A DNA stretch of 64,000 nucleotides. Origin: Limnanthes douglasii subsp. nivea (Eukaryota; Streptophyta; Magnoliopsida; Brassicales; Limnanthaceae). Below are positions 21,632 to 32,887 of the stretch, piece after piece (within the stretch, counting starts at the first letter, position 1; each line of letters starts with the position of its first letter). Position numbers and translations under genes: made by a program. Below the pieces are notes generated by a model that ran no database searches, had not been told where the DNA came from, and saw only the letters and a program-made list of their open reading frames with translations. The stretch lies in assembly GCA_036936605.1 (NCBI GenBank), contig JAUPFV010000005.1:57866742-57930741 (forward strand). Direction: 5' to 3'.

Positions 21632-23994
21632 TTATTCATGCATTAAATATCCACTGCTGGATCCTCGGATCCGGGGTGCAGTGGCATAACATTCTTTAGC
21701 TACCTTCTGGTCGCCTCGAACGATCCTAATATGATCTCCAACCACATACTTGAAACATTGGTGAATTGTTGATACAACACCATACATTCTAGAAAGCCAT
21801 AACCTTCCAAAAATAGCATTATAACTCATTGGGCAATCCACTACCACAAAAAACACCTTGACGTTCTTCTTAAATAGTTCTTTTTCCAAACTTACTTCTT
21901 CCTTGAATTTCCCAACAACACAAGCTGTTACGCCCGTAAATCCTATAATTGTCCAATCTGATTAAGAAATTCGAGGTGGATTTGTTATTCTATCATAGGT
22001 TGACTTAAAAAGGACATTAGCAGAATTGGTAGTCCCAATAAGTACACGTCGAATTTCGACACCAGCCACCTCTGCTCCAATAACCACAACATCTTCGTGT
22101 AGCCCTGCTGTAACTCGCAGATCATCCTCACCAAATAAAATAAAAAGAATAGCCTTTTTTCCATACAAATGTGTAGACATCTTCCCTTCAATTTGAGTTG
22201 TCAGGTTGACAACATGTCTCTTCCTCGAACTATCTGAATTTCCAGTCATCGAACATAAAAAACAACCTATTTGGATCCTTCTCCATATATTCCGAAAAAG
22301 CATCAAATGCTTCAAACTTTGAATCTAAAATCATCAAATTCTCAGCTGTTGTAGCCTTCGAAGTTGATGCTACATTATTTTTCGAACTGTTCCCCTGCGA
22401 CTTTACATAAGTCAAGAGCTTCCCATTTTCAATCAAAGTTTGAACTTTTTTTTTTCCAGAGTAATGCAGTCATTGGTATCATGCCCGATATCCTCATGAT
22501 ATCTACAATATTTGTTGTTCCTTTCCTCCCTTGGCCTACTAATTGAAGTTGGATTCCTAAAATTTACGAAGCTCTTGGTCTTATCCTAAATCACAGCTAC
22601 ATTCTCTGTCGGATCAGCATAATACTCTGTTTTAACCCATTGATTTGGCCTTGGTCTGTTATAGTTGTAAGATGGAGTGTAATTTGAATATCCACCACTC
22701 TGAGGTGGCAAGTTGTTATTCTTTTGTCGTGTCTGCTAATTACCATTTACATTCGAGGGCTGCCCTTGGTTATTTGGCCGCCTGACTTGAATTCTTTGGA
22801 GTGCTAACCGGTCCTCCTCATACTTTAGTTGACTCCTCGACTTTTATCTAATCCTCAACTTGAGCTATCAAAGCTCCAAAAGTTAAATCTCTTCTCTTTG
22901 TAGTTCCATTGGTCAGATCCCCTAGCAATAATACCTGGCGAAAAGCTATCATCGCCACGTTCGCTTCACAGTTGTCCAAACTTGCTTTGGTCAAAACGAA
23001 TCTCTTCGTATAATCCTTCAACTTATCCCCATATGTCTGCTTGCACTGGATAATGGCATCTCCATTTCCTCTCATTTCATTACTCCCCACAAACTTCTTT
23101 AAAAAATTAGTGTAAAAATACCTAAAATTTGAAACGGACCCCCTCGGAATCCGATTATACCATTTCAAAGTTGTTCCCTTGAAATTTTGTGAAAATATAC
23201 GACACACTAGCCGGTCGTCATTTTCAAAGTTCATTATATAGTTCATAAATTGTTCGATGTGGTCATCGGGATCTTGCATTCCATCGAACTTCTCCACTCT
23301 AGTAATGTCAAAACATTTTAGAAGCATTATATAGCGAATTTCACTTGTCAATAGAGAATTTCTCCAATCGACACCTTGTAAAAACTGATCATCACTTCCC
23401 ATTACCACATATAGATGTCTATCAGTCTCAGCATACTGATTCGAAGTGTTCTCTTCACACCATGTAGAACGAGGAACATTGTCCCTTTTAGATTTTTTTC
23501 CTTTTTATGCTTCCTTGATCGTTCTCTGTCCGATTCCTTTATTGAAGAACCTCTGTATCTTTTAAAACCTGAAGTAGAGCTTTCTACCTCTTTATCACTA
23601 GAAGTTATATACTTTTTTTTTTGTCTTTTTTCCCTTTGCGAGAGGAATAACGCTCTTTAAGAGATATATAACGCATTTTTATGTTCATTTTAGCTCACCA
23701 CTCGGCACAGGATCGATCAAATTGATCTCCCATATCAGTCTTTTCATTCTCTTATCTCACCTCGGATTTGAGCTTCGCCGAGTGGATTTCTTGTTCTCGT
23801 TGTTCATATATTTCATTTAACGCATTTATTTTGTCTAAAAGCTGATTTATACGCATATCAATGTCTGATTGAGTATGGATCGGAGATGATCCATCCAGCC
23901 TATTTTCGTCTCTTTGCAAGTCATCTTTTAAATTTTCCATCGCCGATCGAAGTGATGGATTGTTTTCGGGATTCAATTTATAAGATTTGAACAA
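21632..23994 (-). pseudogene. element A gag-protease, broken
   Basis: The gag core (23408-22848) carries KFDGMQDPDDHIEQFMNY and WYNRIPRGSVSNF, the Tat-type Retrotrans_gag pattern. A zinc-knuckle-like YCRYHEDIGHDTNDC follows near 22500. In the protease the catalytic D-T-G is lost: the place that reads IDTGSS in element C reads IGTTNS here. Stops and frameshifts divide the frame into pieces. It ends in the TAA at 21634-21632, followed by CAG TTA in the same frame as pol. Confidence 0.85.
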
Positions 23995-24048
23995 AAAAAC
24001 AACAAGATCATATCATCGAGCAGATAAAGTCACTGATTCTTAATTCTG

Positions 24049-24067
24049 TCCCCAACAGAGTCACCAA
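24049..24067 (-). other. element A primer binding site
   Basis: On the minus strand, TTGGTGACTCTGTTGGGGA follows the 5' LTR after two bases. It closely resembles the tRNA-Arg-type PBS of plant Tat/Ogre elements. Confidence 0.6.
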
Positions 24068-24069
24068 TT

Positions 24070-24408
24070 TGGTGAGTTCAAATATTAAGAATGTTGCCTT
24101 AGGAAATTGTAATAAGCGAATTCTAGGGAGAGAAATAGATAAAGAGTTTTTAGAGAGAGAAATTCTAAGTGCAAATGAGTTCAGTAGAAAAAGTGTTCAA
24201 CTCCTTTATTAGGTTAGCCTTGCCCTTTATATAGAGGAGCCAAGACTCAGCCTTAAACTGAAATCGGTTGCAAAAGAGGACGAATTACTTTTAGTCCCTA
24301 ACAATATTACATAGTCACAATTATTCTCTTGAACTTACATTATTTACAGTTCAGTCCTTAAACTTGCATTATTTGTAATTTAGTCCTTAAAATTCTACTT
24401 CCATATCA
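24070..24408 (-). repeat. element A 5' LTR
   Basis: 339 bp, plus-strand ends TGGTGAG and CCATATCA. Contains TTTATATAGAGG as a possible core promoter. Its inner 192 bp match the truncated 3' LTR. Confidence 0.8.
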
Positions 24409-24560
24409 TACGCATTTTGTGATAATCTAATAATACCATGGAAGCGACACCGATATAATTGGATTTTTAACACAAAACTTGCATCGCCAAGGTATATCAT
24501 ATGGAATTTTTCTGATAGAAATTTCTTTATAATGTGTAACATCGCGAAACGTAATATGTT
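24409..24560 (-). pseudogene. copia RT fragment between elements A and B
   Basis: Minus-strand translation gives HIIKKFLSEKFHMIYLGDAS and GIIRLSQNA. This is the copia RT region usually reading LSSKFDMKDLGEA and GILLSQ. It continues the RT fragment right of element B, proving B inserted into the copia element. Confidence 0.8.
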
Positions 24561-24565
24561 ATTGA

Positions 24566-24973
24566 TGGTGTGGTTAATTTTAGTATGAGGGTAAATTTGT
24601 AATCCGTTCAGAGTTTTGTGGAGGTTTATAGGTGTTTAATGTTTTGAGTAGAGAGTAGAGGGAGAATTAAGCAGCTTGGTTGCAGTTAATTTTTATTACC
24701 CACATTTAATGCAGGTGGTTGGGTATTTATACCCTTACATTTGGGGCCTTATGGGCTTTCGGGTCATGTTTAATGGACCCGGGTCATGTTTAAAGACCCA
24801 TGAGCTCTAAGTAGGAGAGCAAGTAGCTTAGTCAAGAAGTGTTTAGGTTTTTTAGTACTTTTGTCATAGTCCGAACAACTCAATGGGTTGAGTGTTCGAA
24901 GTGTGCTGTCCGGTCCGGTGAGTTTGGTCTGATTTGTCCTTACCCGGAGAGGAGGCAAAATTCGGACTCATCA
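24566..24973 (-). repeat. element B 3' LTR
   Basis: 408 bp, plus-strand ends TGGTGTGG and GACTCATCA. The polypurine tract lies directly inside it at about 24974-24987. Confidence 0.93.
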
Positions 24974-25307
24974 GGAGCCCCTTTTTTAAGTGTTTGTTCA
25001 AATACCTTTGTCAAAAACCTGAAAAACAGTCCGATGTCAGGGGTGGTTTTAATCCAGACATGTCTGTTTGTCTTATGGTTTTATCCGGACTGATAAAGCT
25101 TCATGAATCCAAACGGTTTTGTGCCAGAGTTCATGGGACACGTGTCACTTTCTGGTTGGTTGCTTCAGCCGTTTTTTCACCTTGAATTTCGAACCCACCT
25201 TCTTCGAAAAGCAACCTCTTAATTAAAGGTGGTGACATCAGCGCCGTCTTTAATCATTACCAATCTTTTCGAATTCTCCTAGGAATCAAAATCATTTTTC
25301 AGATTTA

Positions 25308-25315
25308 CTATAAAT
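25308..25315 (+). promoter_or_regulatory. TATA box of element B antisense gene
   Basis: CTATAAAT, about 100 bases upstream of the ATG at 25412. The same octamer precedes the antisense genes of A and C. Confidence 0.55.
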
Positions 25316-25411
25316 TTAAACACTTTCTACTGTTTCTCCATCACTCTCATATTTACTCTGCAACTTCTTAAAGCTTTTCCTCTTCAAAGCAAAAATTTAC
25401 CCAGATAGTTT

Positions 25412-28360
25412 ATGTTTACAACGAGGAACACTCTGATCAAAGGTGGGTGGCTCAACCTTTCTAAACTTGAAAAGGCGCAAAAGGTTGAAAGAGAACAACG
25501 TATTGCAGCATGATTACCCGTTTCGCCCATCGAAAAGCCAGTGACTTCAGCCACAGAATCAGATCAAGGTTCTTCTTCCTCAAAAGGTACCAAGCCGAAA
25601 AAGTTATTTCAAACTAATCTCTCCCCCATTATCTCTGGTTCCTCGGTTCAGGAATCGGAACCTGTTGTTGAGCCAGGAGTAACAGTTACCAGCTTCAAAA
25701 AGCCTCCCCCTTCTTAGCTATGGGGTCAGACACTGAAAACTCCCCTCAAAAGTTAGTCGACCGGAGAAAAGGCCGGCTGGTCAAGGGCCAGGCCTCTAAG
25801 AGCACTCCTTCAAAGTCGGGTGCCAAAGACAACAGAATTGGGTTAGAAGTGCCCATTAGAGCTCCCAAGGACAGACTGTTTGGTCCGGAGGGTAGCAGCC
25901 CAGGTTTTCGAAGAGAAACCTCTGCCTCAGAGCCCCAGTCGGAGGCCAGAAGCCAAGGGAACACTGAAGCCCAGCAGTCCGAAGACCAAGTTGAGCCAGA
26001 TCTGAATTCTCCCCTTGCCACTGCTACTGAAAATCCTTCATCAATTATGGAGGAAGTAATGGAGGACTCTGTCGAATAGGCTCCATTTGAGTCTGAGCCC
26101 TCCGGTCAGACCAGTAGTGCTGTTGTTGCCAAAAAAGACAAAAGCAAAGAGAAGTTGTGCTTGAGGCATCCGGATCTGCCGGAGAGTCTTGAAGGAAGGG
26201 TGGGGCCTTGTTTCCACAAGGTCAGTGTCAAGTAACTCCTCGCCTTGCAAAAGATCAACTACGCATTCATCCACATAGCTGAACTGGGCCGGATGCGTAC
26301 GAAGTGGAGAATACCGGAGAACGTGAAGATCAGGATCCCTATGCACCCAGAGACTCACATGGACTGCAAATTAAGAGAAATTGTCATCTTCAAGGAGCTA
26401 TTCAACTGGGGGCTCAGATTTCCCTTGGACCCGGAAATTGTCAGATACTTCCATCTAATAAGCTCTGTCCGAGCCAGCTGAGCCCCAATGCCTGGTACAC
26501 CCTCATGGCCAGTATTATGGCTTCAAGGCTCTCCGGGATTCCTCTACCAATGGAGGAGTTTGCTGCTGTGGCCAGTCTTTGCAGAAACCACCACATCCCC
26601 TTCTACCATTTCAACATGGGGGATAACTTCAAAGCTGTGGATGACTTGCTAGAGTCGGAGAGGAATTGGAAGACCCAGTTCCTGTTTGTTAGTGGTGCTT
26701 GGGAGAATGGGCAGAAGATCTAGTCTGGAGTTAACCCAAGTCTTCTCACAAACAGATGGAGGAGCGATCGTAAGTCTTCTACTTTACATTATTGTCTCTC
26801 CCTTAGTTTAAACTAATTGGTCTTACTTTTCCCTTAGCATAACTGCCCAAGTACTTCATTGATCATTTGAAAACCGGGCAGACCACTTGCACCAAGATCA
26901 ATGCTTGGGCCGCAAAGAAGTGGGGGAATCGATTCCATGCTGCCTTAACAGGGGGCAACCTAGCAAGGTCTCACCTTTAGAACACCACAGGTCGGAGAGA
27001 CCTAACCTGGGAAGAGCTCACCACCCAGCATCCTCCGGACGTAGTGCTCAAAAAAACACATGACCCAGATAGGACACTCTACTTGCCAGGCCGGGCCAAG
27101 GCCCCGAGCAAGATAAAAGGTAAGAAGAAAGGCAAGAAGGCGGTGGGTGGAACTAACCTTGCTGAGGTGGAGGAGGATGCTTCAATAAATCCGGAGGGGA
27201 CAGTCCCCAGACAAATTGATGCTGCTCTCTTGGAAGTGGTGGAGCAGGAGACTGAAAGGCAAGAAGTACACTCCCCAAAACCTCCAAGGGCTTCCAAAAG
27301 AGATCGTAAACGGGGAGGTGAAAGCAAAGACAGGGAGGCTAAGAAGAAAAAGACCTCTAAGGGTGACGAGCTTTCTCTCCGGACTTCGGAGCCTCCTCCC
27401 CAAGCTGACCCCTCTGACCCAACACAAGTAGAAGAGATACCTGGTGACTTCTAAACTGATGAGGTCGAAGGGGGAGATCTTAGCATTGACGGTGTGGACA
27501 TCACTGGTCTTGGTGGGCTTGGTGAGTACTTTATCAATCTTCCCAGAGATGACTTTGCTGGGCCTTATCTGCCTCCGAGCACTTCGAACACCGTCACTTT
27601 TAATGGTAAGACTTTTACTGTTTCAAGTGAAAAGGATGTTATAGCTCATTCTCAGTTAAGCAATGTTCAGCCGGTGCTCGCGTTGGAAAAGCAAGTTCGG
27701 AATCAGGTAGACATTATTAAAGACCTCAAGTCTGACAAAGAAAAGCTGTCCGACGACCTTCGTACTGCCACTTCGAATGCTGCCATTCTAAAGGAAGAAA
27801 ACGAAGAGTTGAAGAGGAACCAAGAAGCGAGTACCACCAAAGTCACCACACTAGAGAACACTATCAAAGAGCTCCGGGAGAAGCTGTCCGGACTGGGAAA
27901 AGATCTTGCCACCTCAAAGGGGGAGACCAAGGCCAAAGACCAAATCATCACCAACTTAACCAATGAAAAAATTGCACTTGAGAATACAGTGTCCAAAGAT
28001 GCCGAGGAGAAAGCTAGTTTGCTAAGGGAGCAGGAGGCCAAAATCCAAGCCAAGATCGATGCTTATGCCAACAATGTGATTGATACTCAGGAGCAAATGT
28101 ATGCCAAGGTAAGATCAGATATGGTCTTGCTCTTTCATGAGAAATTTCCGAAGAGGAACCTAGGGGATTTATGGCTTCATGTAGAAGTCGAAAACCTCCC
28201 ATATCATACAATGGCCGAAGGCGATCGGATTGGCTTCTCTAGTGCATCTTCATCCGATGCTGAAGAAAACACCGGGGAGAGCCCAAACGAAGAGGAAGAT
28301 GATCCTAAAGGGAAGAAGAAGGTAGATGAAGCTGAGCCATCTTCAAAGGTTCAGCCTTAA
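25412..28360 (+). pseudogene. antisense accessory gene of element B
   Basis: Begins MFTTRNTLIKGGWL at an ATG (25412). The conserved domain follows in exon 1: VIFKELFNWGLRFPLDPEIV, LSPNAWYTLMASIMASRLS, IPFYHFNMGDNFKAV and FLFVSGAWENG. A GTAAGT donor (26770) and TTAG acceptor (26837) define a 68-bp phase-1 intron. Exon 2 opens with NAWAAKKWGNRF, then a Lys-rich stretch and a long coiled coil (about residues 75-200 of the last 288-codon frame, 27700-28090), ending in an acidic Ser/Glu tail. Stops (TGA near 25511, TAG near 26077, TAG near 26735, stops in early exon 2, TAA at 27452) and at least two frameshifts show decay. Transcribed opposite to pol. Function unknown. Confidence 0.75.
26770..26837 (+). 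other. intron of element B antisense gene
   Basis: GTAAGT donor and pyrimidine-rich CTTTTCCCTTAG acceptor, 68 bp, phase 1, at the same position as in A and C. Confidence 0.7.
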
Positions 28361-28821
28361 CTTACGAATTACCTTTTACTTTTTATGTTATCTGAACCAA
28401 AGTCCTTGGAAGGCCAAGGCATTCTTTTTGTAAGTGTGTCCGGTATTTGACCGGATAGGTCCTTCACTCTGATTTGAAAGTCCTTGGAAGGCAAAGGCAC
28501 TTAAGTTGTTTTAATGAATATCCTTGTTTTGCTCAATTCTCACATTTTTTCATAGTCTGTTCCAATTTTGATGGCTAGAGTTTAAATAGCCCTTAGTTAT
28601 TTCATAGTGAGAGTGTTTAAATTCTCCGATGACGAATGTTTAAGTGGTCATCACTCTTTTATTTCAATCCGGATGGTATGACAAAAGACAAAACTAAAAC
28701 ACTTCAGAATTTTTTTAAAGAAGACATCAAATTTTATTTAAAAAACCGGACACCAAGGAGGAAAGAGTGTGCCCCCAAATATTTACATGGATGTTTAAAC
28801 AAGTAAATATTTACACAAATG
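28361..28821. other. element B spacer between antisense gene and pol end
   Basis: Tail-to-tail region of the two convergent genes. Contains two copies of AAGTCCTTGGAAGGC(C/A)AAGGCA, about 75 bases apart. No gene. Confidence 0.5.
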
Positions 28822-31800
28822 CTACTCCAAGTACATCCGGAGATGTTCGATATTCCAAGGGTGGGTCGGGATTCTTCCATCCTTGTCTTCCAGCCAATAT
28901 GTTCCAGGTTTGAGCCTTTCAACAACCACATAAGGTCCTTCCCAAGTTGGGGCCAATTTTCCGAGCAGCTTTTCTTTGGTGTGTAAGAAGACTTTCCTCA
29001 ATACTTTATCCCCTGGCTGGAAATATCTTCTTTTAACTTTAGAAGCAAATCTGCTCCTCATCAAACCCTGATAGTGTGCGACTCTAAGGTGAGCTTTAAC
29101 TCGTCTTTCTTCCACTAGATCGAGCTGACCTCTGATTTCCACTTCGTTAGCACATTCGGAGAAGCGGTGAATACAAAATGATGGAAGAGTTGCTTCTATG
29201 GGAGCTACTGCATCCATCCCATAGACCAAAGCAAAGGGTGACTCCTGAGTTGCAGCCCCAGGTGTTGTCCGGTAGGCCCACAAGACCTCTTGTAAATAAC
29301 TAGGTCATTTCCCAGCAGCCCCTTCCAAATTCTTCTTTAAACCGGACATAATAGTTCGGTTAGCCACTTCAACCTGGCCATTTGCTTGTGGGTGGAAAGG
29401 TGAAGAGAAACAATGTTGTATACCCCTTGAGGCACATAAACTCTCAATTTCCCTATTGTCGAACTGCGGCCCATTGTCTGTTGTTATCTTTCGTGGGACA
29501 CCAAATCTGCAACAGATGTTGGATAGAATGAATTTTATGACAACTTTTGATGTTGTTCCTGCTAGAGGGGCTGCTTCAATCCACTTTGAAAAAGTATTCT
29601 ATAGCAACAATTATAGTTTTGCGCCCTCCGGATGCCATAGGGAGAGGTCCCACTAAATCCAATCCCCATCGAGCAAAAGGTATAGGCTCAGAAATTGACT
29701 CTAAAGGAATAGCTGGGACATGAATTTCATTGTTGTACCTTTGGCATGGGTCACATCTTCTTACCAGCTCCTTAGCATCTTTCATGATAGACGGCCAATA
29801 GTAGCCGACTAGTAAAACTCTCATCGTTAATGCCCTGAATCCACAATGAGTTGATCCCTCACCATCATGCAATTCGGAGAGGACTACCTGAGACTCATCA
29901 CCCCCCAAACAGCGCAGAAGAGGTTTACTATAAGACTTTTTACATAGAATGTCTCTCAGTATGATAAACCCACGAGCCTTGTGTTTCAATTTTCTTGCTA
30001 GTGATTTATCCGGAGGCACGACGCCAACGGAGAGGTATTGCAGGAGAGGAAATCTCCAATCCTGAGGTTGTTTCATTTGTACTTCAAAAATTTCTTCTTC
30101 TTTACCCATACCAAGTTGAATGGAGGGGCTCTCCAGCACATGGATCCATGGATACGATTCTTTATATGCTATGGTTGCCAATGAATCTGCTAACTTATTT
30201 TCTGTCCGGGGTATATGTTCGTAAACAACGCTTTTAAACCTGAGTGCTTCATTTTTAAGAAGAAGTAAATATTTCACTAGCTGCTCCTTTTTAGCTTCAG
30301 ATTGACCTTGGGCATGGTGAATAAGAAGCTGTGAGTCACTCAGTAGCTTGACCCTCTTAGCCCCACAAATATAGGCTAACTTTAAACCAGCTATAGCTGC
30401 TTCGTACTCAGACTCATTATTGGAAGCTCTGAAAGCAAAACATATAGCTTGGTACATCTTGTCACCATATGGGGAAGTCAAACACACCCATGCACCACAG
30501 CCCATAGTGCTGGATCCACCATCCATCCAGACGATCCAGACATTTTTATCTTTCATGTCAGTAGCCTGGTCTGAATCTCTGTCGGAGTGAAATTCAACCA
30601 AGAAATCAGCCACAGCTTGGGCCTTAACTGTTGTTCGAGGAGCAAAGTCTATGTCGAAATCCCCCAATTCTACTGACCACTTTGTCATCCTACTTGAAAT
30701 GTCTGCCTTTTGGAGGACATTCTTCAAGGGAAAAGATGTCGGGACGATGATAGGATGAGCCTGGAAATAAGGCCTCATTTTTCTTGCAGCTATTACCAGG
30801 GCTAATGTTAACGTCTCAAGTTTCAGATAACGCCTTTCTGCATCTATCAAACTCTTGCTGATGTAGTATACTGGATGGGGGTAATTATCTACTTCCCTTA
30901 CTAACACAGCACTGATGGCACAACTTGAAACTGCCAAATATACGAAGAGTGTCTCGCCATCAACTGGTTTAAACAAGGTTTTGGGGGAAGACAAGTGCTT
31001 CTTTATTTCATTGAAAGCCTCATCACATTGTGAGGTCCAATCGAATCCCTTCGCACCCTTCAAGGTTTGAAAAAATGGGGGACACCTGTCCGAAGACATT
31101 GAGATAAATCAGTTTAAAGCAGCTAACCTCCCCGTTAGCCGTTGTACTTCTTTAATATTTCGAGGAGGCTCCATTTGGAATAGTGCATTAAGCTGGTCCG
31201 GATCGGGCTGTATCCCATGCTCACTTATAATATAGCCTAGAAACTTCCCGGATTGTACTCCGAACACACATTTTTCTGGATTTAACTTTAAATTCACTTT
31301 CATCAAGTTGGTAAAAGTTTCTTGGAGATTAGCCAAATGCAATTGCTCATCCACACTCTTTACCATCATATCATCGATGTATACTTCCATATTCCTTCCA
31401 ATCTGATCAGCAAAATCTTTGTTTACCAATCTCTGATAAGTAGCCCCAGCATTTTTCAACCCAAAAGGCATTACCTTGTAGCAATGAAGACCCCTCTCAG
31501 TGACAAATGTGCTATGCTCTTGATCCTTTGGATCTACTTGGATTTGATTGTATCCGGAGAAAGCATTCATAAAGGATAGTAGCTTGTTCCCAGAGGTGGA
31601 GTCTACTAGTTGGTCAATCTGGGGAACTGGATACAAATCTTTTGGGCAAGCTCTATTGAGATCTGTGAAGTCAATGCACATGCGCCACTTGCCATTTTTG
31701 TTTTTCACCAGGACCGGATTAGCAGTCCACAAAGGATATTGAGACTCCTTGATATGCCCCATCTTTGTGAGCCTGTCAACCTCTTGTATAATGACATCAG

Positions 31801-32110
31801 CCTTTTCCTTGGAAAAAGCCCTTCTCTTTTGAACTACTGGTGCAATGTCTTTCCGGACGGATAGGTGATGTGATATTACATCTGGTGGAACCCCAGTAAC
31901 ATTAGTATTGCACCAAGTAAAAACGTGCTGATGATTCTTCAAAAACTTTAACATCTCATTTTTCAAACCGGGTGGCATCTTAGACCCTATCTTGACACTT
32001 TTCCCTTCTTCTAAACAATGTGTCTCTACCTCTTCGACCGGTATTAACACTCCAGGGGTCTCTCTGGGGTCATCAATTTCACCCTCACCCCCAGAAAGCC
32101 CCTCAAACTT
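28822..32110 (-). pseudogene. element B pol (RT, dual RNase H, integrase), lightly broken
   Basis: Continues in the gag-pro frame after the TAG at 32113-32111. RT has KNKNGKWRMCIDFTDLN and the catalytic YIDDMMVKS. A degenerate RNase H and connection region follows (YYISKSLIDAERRYL), then a second, archaeal-type RNase H with WMDGGSS, NNESEYEAAIAGL and LLSDSQL. Integrase has HDGEGSTHCG, CDPC and RWGLDLVGPL. Breaks: TGA for Arg near 31100, a one-base frameshift near 29597 in integrase, TGA for Trp near 29312. The end (28822) reads WNIEHLRMYLE. Only three lesions in over 1000 codons indicates recent activity. Confidence 0.88.
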
Positions 32111-32474
32111 CTATTGCTCGTTGATACGAACTGCCCCCAACGTCCGGGGAGCCAGGGCTGTAGCATAACATTCTCTTGCAACCTTTTGACTGCTCCAGAA
32201 GACTCCCACCTGTCCTTGAACAACATATTTCAGACATTAGTGGACTGTTGAAGCCACTGCATGCATCCTAGAGAGCCAAGACCTCCCTAAAATGGCATTA
32301 TAGCAAGTGGGACAATCCACCACAATAAAAAGTATCCTGACCATCGTTTTCACCCACCACTTTGAGCAAAGCTGGTGGTACTTCCGGGACGTCCGGATTC
32401 ATTCGGAGTGACTTTTCTTGCTGGTTTCGAATGCTTGATTCAGGCACCTTCTTCTCCCACTGTGGTCGCCAATT
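32111..32474 (-). pseudogene. element B gag-pro remnant and PBS
   Basis: Only the C-terminal protease/linker part remains (CPTCYNAILGRSWLSRMH, CLKYVV, ARECYATAL). It is joined almost directly to the 5' LTR, with a PBS-like TGGCGACCACAGTGGGA on the minus strand. All of gag and the protease active site are missing. It ends at TAG (32113-32111), which is followed by AAG TTT. Confidence 0.8.
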
Positions 32475-32882
32475 TGGTGTGGTTAATTTTAGTATGAGGG
32501 TAAATTTGTAATCTGTTCGGAGTTTTGTGGAGGTTTATAGGTGTTTAATGTTTTGAGTAGAGAGTAGAGGGAGAATTAAGCATCTTGGCTGCAGTTAATT
32601 TTCATTACCCACATTTAATGCAGGTGGTTGGGCATTTATACCGTTACATTTGGGGCCTTATGGGATTTCGGGTCATGTTTAATGGACCCGGGTCATGTTT
32701 AAAGACCCATGAGCTCTAAGTAGGAGAGCAAGTAGCTTAGTCAAGAAGTGTTTAGGTTTTTTAGTACTTTTGTCATAGTCCGAACAGCTCAATGGGTTGA
32801 GTGTTCGAAGTGTGCTGTCCGGTCCGGTGAGTTTGGTCTGATTTGTCCTTATCCGGAGAGGAGGCAGAATTCGGACTCATCA
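32475..32882 (-). repeat. element B 5' LTR
   Basis: 408 bp, matching 24566-24973 with 11 differences and no indels. Followed by ATTGA. Confidence 0.93.
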
Positions 32883-32887
32883 ATTGA

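Larger units (their letters stand above)
15169..24408 (-). mobile_element. element A: Ty3/gypsy Tat-type retrotransposon with antisense gene, decayed
   Basis: Minus-strand order: 5' LTR 24408-24070, PBS, gag-pro, in-frame stop at 21634-21632, pol with an internal deletion, polypurine tract (ATGGGGCTAC, up to 15361), truncated 3' LTR 15360-15169. A gene on the opposite strand occupies 16080-18937. All coding parts are broken, and A is the oldest of the three Tat elements. It lies in the host copia element. Confidence 0.85.
24566..32882 (-). mobile_element. element B: Tat-type retrotransposon lacking gag, with antisense gene
   Basis: 8317 bp with two 408-bp LTRs that differ at 11 sites (about 97.3% identity). 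They are flanked by the 5-bp target duplication ATTGA (24561-24565 and 32883-32887). Minus-strand order: 5' LTR, PBS, a short remnant of protease (gag and the protease active site deleted), stop at 32113-32111, pol with stops and a frameshift, the opposite-strand gene, polypurine tract (AAAAAAGGGGCTCC), 3' LTR. It is non-autonomous in its present form. Confidence 0.92.
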
